In this document: piece after piece, positions 4,269 to 5,309 of the stretch
Layout: the number at the start of each line of letters is the position of its first letter
Numbering within the stretch: position 1 is the first letter of the stretch
Assembly (NCBI GenBank): GCA_003152255.1
Contig: PLZT01000185.1
Span: 1 to 5,309, forward strand
Length of the DNA stretch: 5,309 nucleotides
Direction: 5' to 3'
From: Methylocystaceae bacterium
GTDB lineage: Bacteria > Pseudomonadota > Alphaproteobacteria > Rhizobiales > Beijerinckiaceae
Program-made: the position numbers and the translations under genes
The notes under the pieces: model-generated
Databases searched by the model: none
Told to the model about the DNA's origin: nothing
What the model saw: the letters and a program-made list of their open reading frames with translations, nothing else

Positions 4269-5309
4269 TCATCGGCCGCCCAAGCGCTGCAAAATCGCCC
4301 GCGCCTCCGGGAGACGCCCCTTATATTCGGCGGCGAATGGCGCATGTCCGGCCGCCCGCATCGTCTCAAAGGCTGCGTTGATCTGTACGACGGCCGCTTT
4401 CGCCATCGCAGCGTCCTTTGTTCGTTCGGCGAGCCGCATCATCGCAACGCCTTGATCGCCATAGCTCACCCCCCAATCGAGCGGAACGCGCTCGCGAGTC
4501 CTTTCCTTAAGCGCCTCGCTAAAGGCCGAAACAGCCTGTCGCAGCGTCGCCGTCCCGCTCTCGCGCTCCCCAAGCGCACGAAGCGCATTGCCGAGATTGT
4601 GCTGCGTCCACGCCCATCCGAGCGGATGACGCTCACGCGACCTTTCCTTGAGCGCCGCGCGAAAAGTCGCCACAGCCTCCTGCAAGCGTTCCGTCCCGCT
4701 CTCGCGTGCGCCAAGCGTTGCAAGCGAATACCCGAGATTGTTCTGTGTCATCGCCCAATCGAGCGGAACCCGCTCGCGCGTCCGTTCCTCGAGCGCCGCG
4801 CGATCAGCCGCCACCGCCTCCTGCAGCGTCGCCGTCCCGCTCTCGCGTTCTCCGAGGCTAAAAAGCGCAGCGCCGAGATTGCTCTGCGTCGTCGCCCATC
4901 GAAGCGGAACACGCTCGCGCGGCCATTCCTTCAGCGCCTCGCGATAGGACGCCACTGCCTCTCGCAGCGTCTCCGTCCCGCTCTCGCGCCCCCCAAGCCG
5001 CAGGAGCGCGTTGCCGAGATTATTCTGCGTCATCGCCCAGTCGAGCGGAACACGCTCGCGCGTCCTTTCCTGCAGCGCCGCGCGAAAAGCCGCCAAGGCC
5101 TCTCGCAGCGTCTCCGTCCCGCTCTCGCGCTCGCCGAGTGTCTCAAGCGCGTTGCCGAGATTATTCTGCGTCATCGCCCAGTCGAGCGGAACACGCTCGC
5201 GCGTCCATTCCTGCAGCGCCGCGCGAAAAGCCGCCAAGGCCTCCTGCAAACGCGCCGTCCCGCTCTCGCGCTCGCCGAGTGTCTCAAGCGCGTTGCCGAG
5301 ATTATTCTG
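4269..5309 (-). CDS. TPR-like tandem-repeat protein, C-terminal part (5' end off window)
   Basis: 346 residues are visible; the frame is open to the right edge, so the true start lies beyond 5309 (the TTG at 5249 is only an internal leucine codon). It consists of a partial unit, six 47-residue units and a 44-residue C-terminal tail. Each unit has helix A like L-EA-AAFRAAL-ER, a linker TRERVPLDWA, helix B TQNNLGNAL--LG and a turn ERESGT. The alternation of A/L/Y/N positions is tetratricopeptide-like, but the unit is longer than the canonical 34 residues, nearer the 42-residue kinesin light chain type. The last unit (4404-4544) is degenerate (SYGDQGVAMMRLAERTKDAAM), and the tail (FETMRAAGHAPFAAEYKGRLPEARAILQRL) caps the solenoid. 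TPR arrays serve as protein-binding scaffolds; in bacteria such arrays are often joined to N-terminal enzymatic or signalling domains, which would be off-window. No signal or membrane segment is seen in this part. Confidence 0.88.
   Translation of the reverse strand, partial: QNNLGNALETLGERESGTARLQEALAAFRAALQEWTRERVPLDWAMTQNNLGNALETLGERESGTETLREALAAFRAALQERTRERVPLDWAMTQNNLGNALLRLGGRESGTETLREAVASYREALKEWPRERVPLRWATTQSNLGAALFSLGERESGTATLQEAVAADRAALEERTRERVPLDWAMTQNNLGYSLATLGARESGTERLQEAVATFRAALKERSRERHPLGWAWTQHNLGNALRALGERESGTATLRQAVSAFSEALKERTRERVPLDWGVSYGDQGVAMMRLAERTKDAAMAKAAVVQINAAFETMRAAGHAPFAAEYKGRLPEARAILQRLGGR
4404..5309 (-). repeat. 141-bp tandem repeats encoding 47-residue units
   Basis: Units on the minus strand: 5249-5109, 5108-4968, 4967-4827, 4826-4686, 4685-4545, 4544-4404, plus a partial unit at 5309-5250. 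Bases 5005-5102 match 5146-5243 at 97 of 98 positions, and 5115-5168 match 5256-5309 at all 54 visible positions. Units toward the C-terminus diverge progressively. Copy number is likely to vary between strains by slippage or unequal recombination. Confidence 0.9.

Noticed and set aside
4404..5309. CRISPR-like or satellite reading of the regular repeats
   Set aside because: The 141-bp units are in frame, have no unique spacers and encode a TPR-like solenoid.

Overview
The window looks like GC-rich alphaproteobacterial DNA, most likely Hyphomicrobiales (Rhizobiales). The grounds are the amino-acid usage, an integrase of a type familiar from rhizobia and methylotrophs, and a 47-residue TPR-type array common in those groups. 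No species can be named. The central structure is the end of an integrated element: a complete tyrosine recombinase gene (1899-3146, minus strand) lies beside the orphan 3' half of a tRNA-Thr(CGT) gene (3314-3358, plus strand). No matching 5' half is present, so this is read as the attachment site at the end of the element farthest from the intact tRNA. The element should therefore extend left from about 3358 and past base 1, and DNA to the right of 3358 should be host flank.

Element side, left to right. A small secreted ClpP/crotonase-fold protein (7-687, minus) is coupled by a 4-bp GTGA overlap to a 62-codon, possibly truncated ORF (684-872, minus). A 20-bp palindrome (884-903) lies 11 bp upstream of that ORF. 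Next is a roughly 400-bp stretch without a gene, holding four copies of a palindromic motif, ATTGC-GT-GCAAT (1053-1244), which looks like a multi-site operator. It is followed by what seems to be the front of an IS transposase OrfA that loses family resemblance (1269-1616), a short gene-poor stretch (1617-1898), and the integrase. Upstream of the integrase start are a clear Shine-Dalgarno sequence, two 9-bp repeats one helical turn apart, a third related palindrome, and an octamer seen three times between the gene start and the att site.

Flank side, left to right. After the tRNA fragment come about 320 bp without a convincing gene (including an exact 11-bp tandem duplication), one weak small ORF with a good ribosome binding site (3681-3944, plus), a spacer with an imperfect hairpin, and the C-terminal part of a TPR-like protein (4269-5309, minus). 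The TPR gene is built of 141-bp tandem repeats, some almost identical at DNA level, and it runs off the right edge.

Working together: the integrase and att site explain how the left part arrived. The secreted protease-like gene is the only clear cargo seen, and the palindromes suggest that the cargo and possibly a neighbouring off-window gene are controlled by DNA-binding regulators not encoded here. Nothing in the window amounts to a complete new defence or metabolic system. The most checkable novelties are the att/tRNA prediction, the four-site operator cluster and the truncated ORF coupled to the protease.
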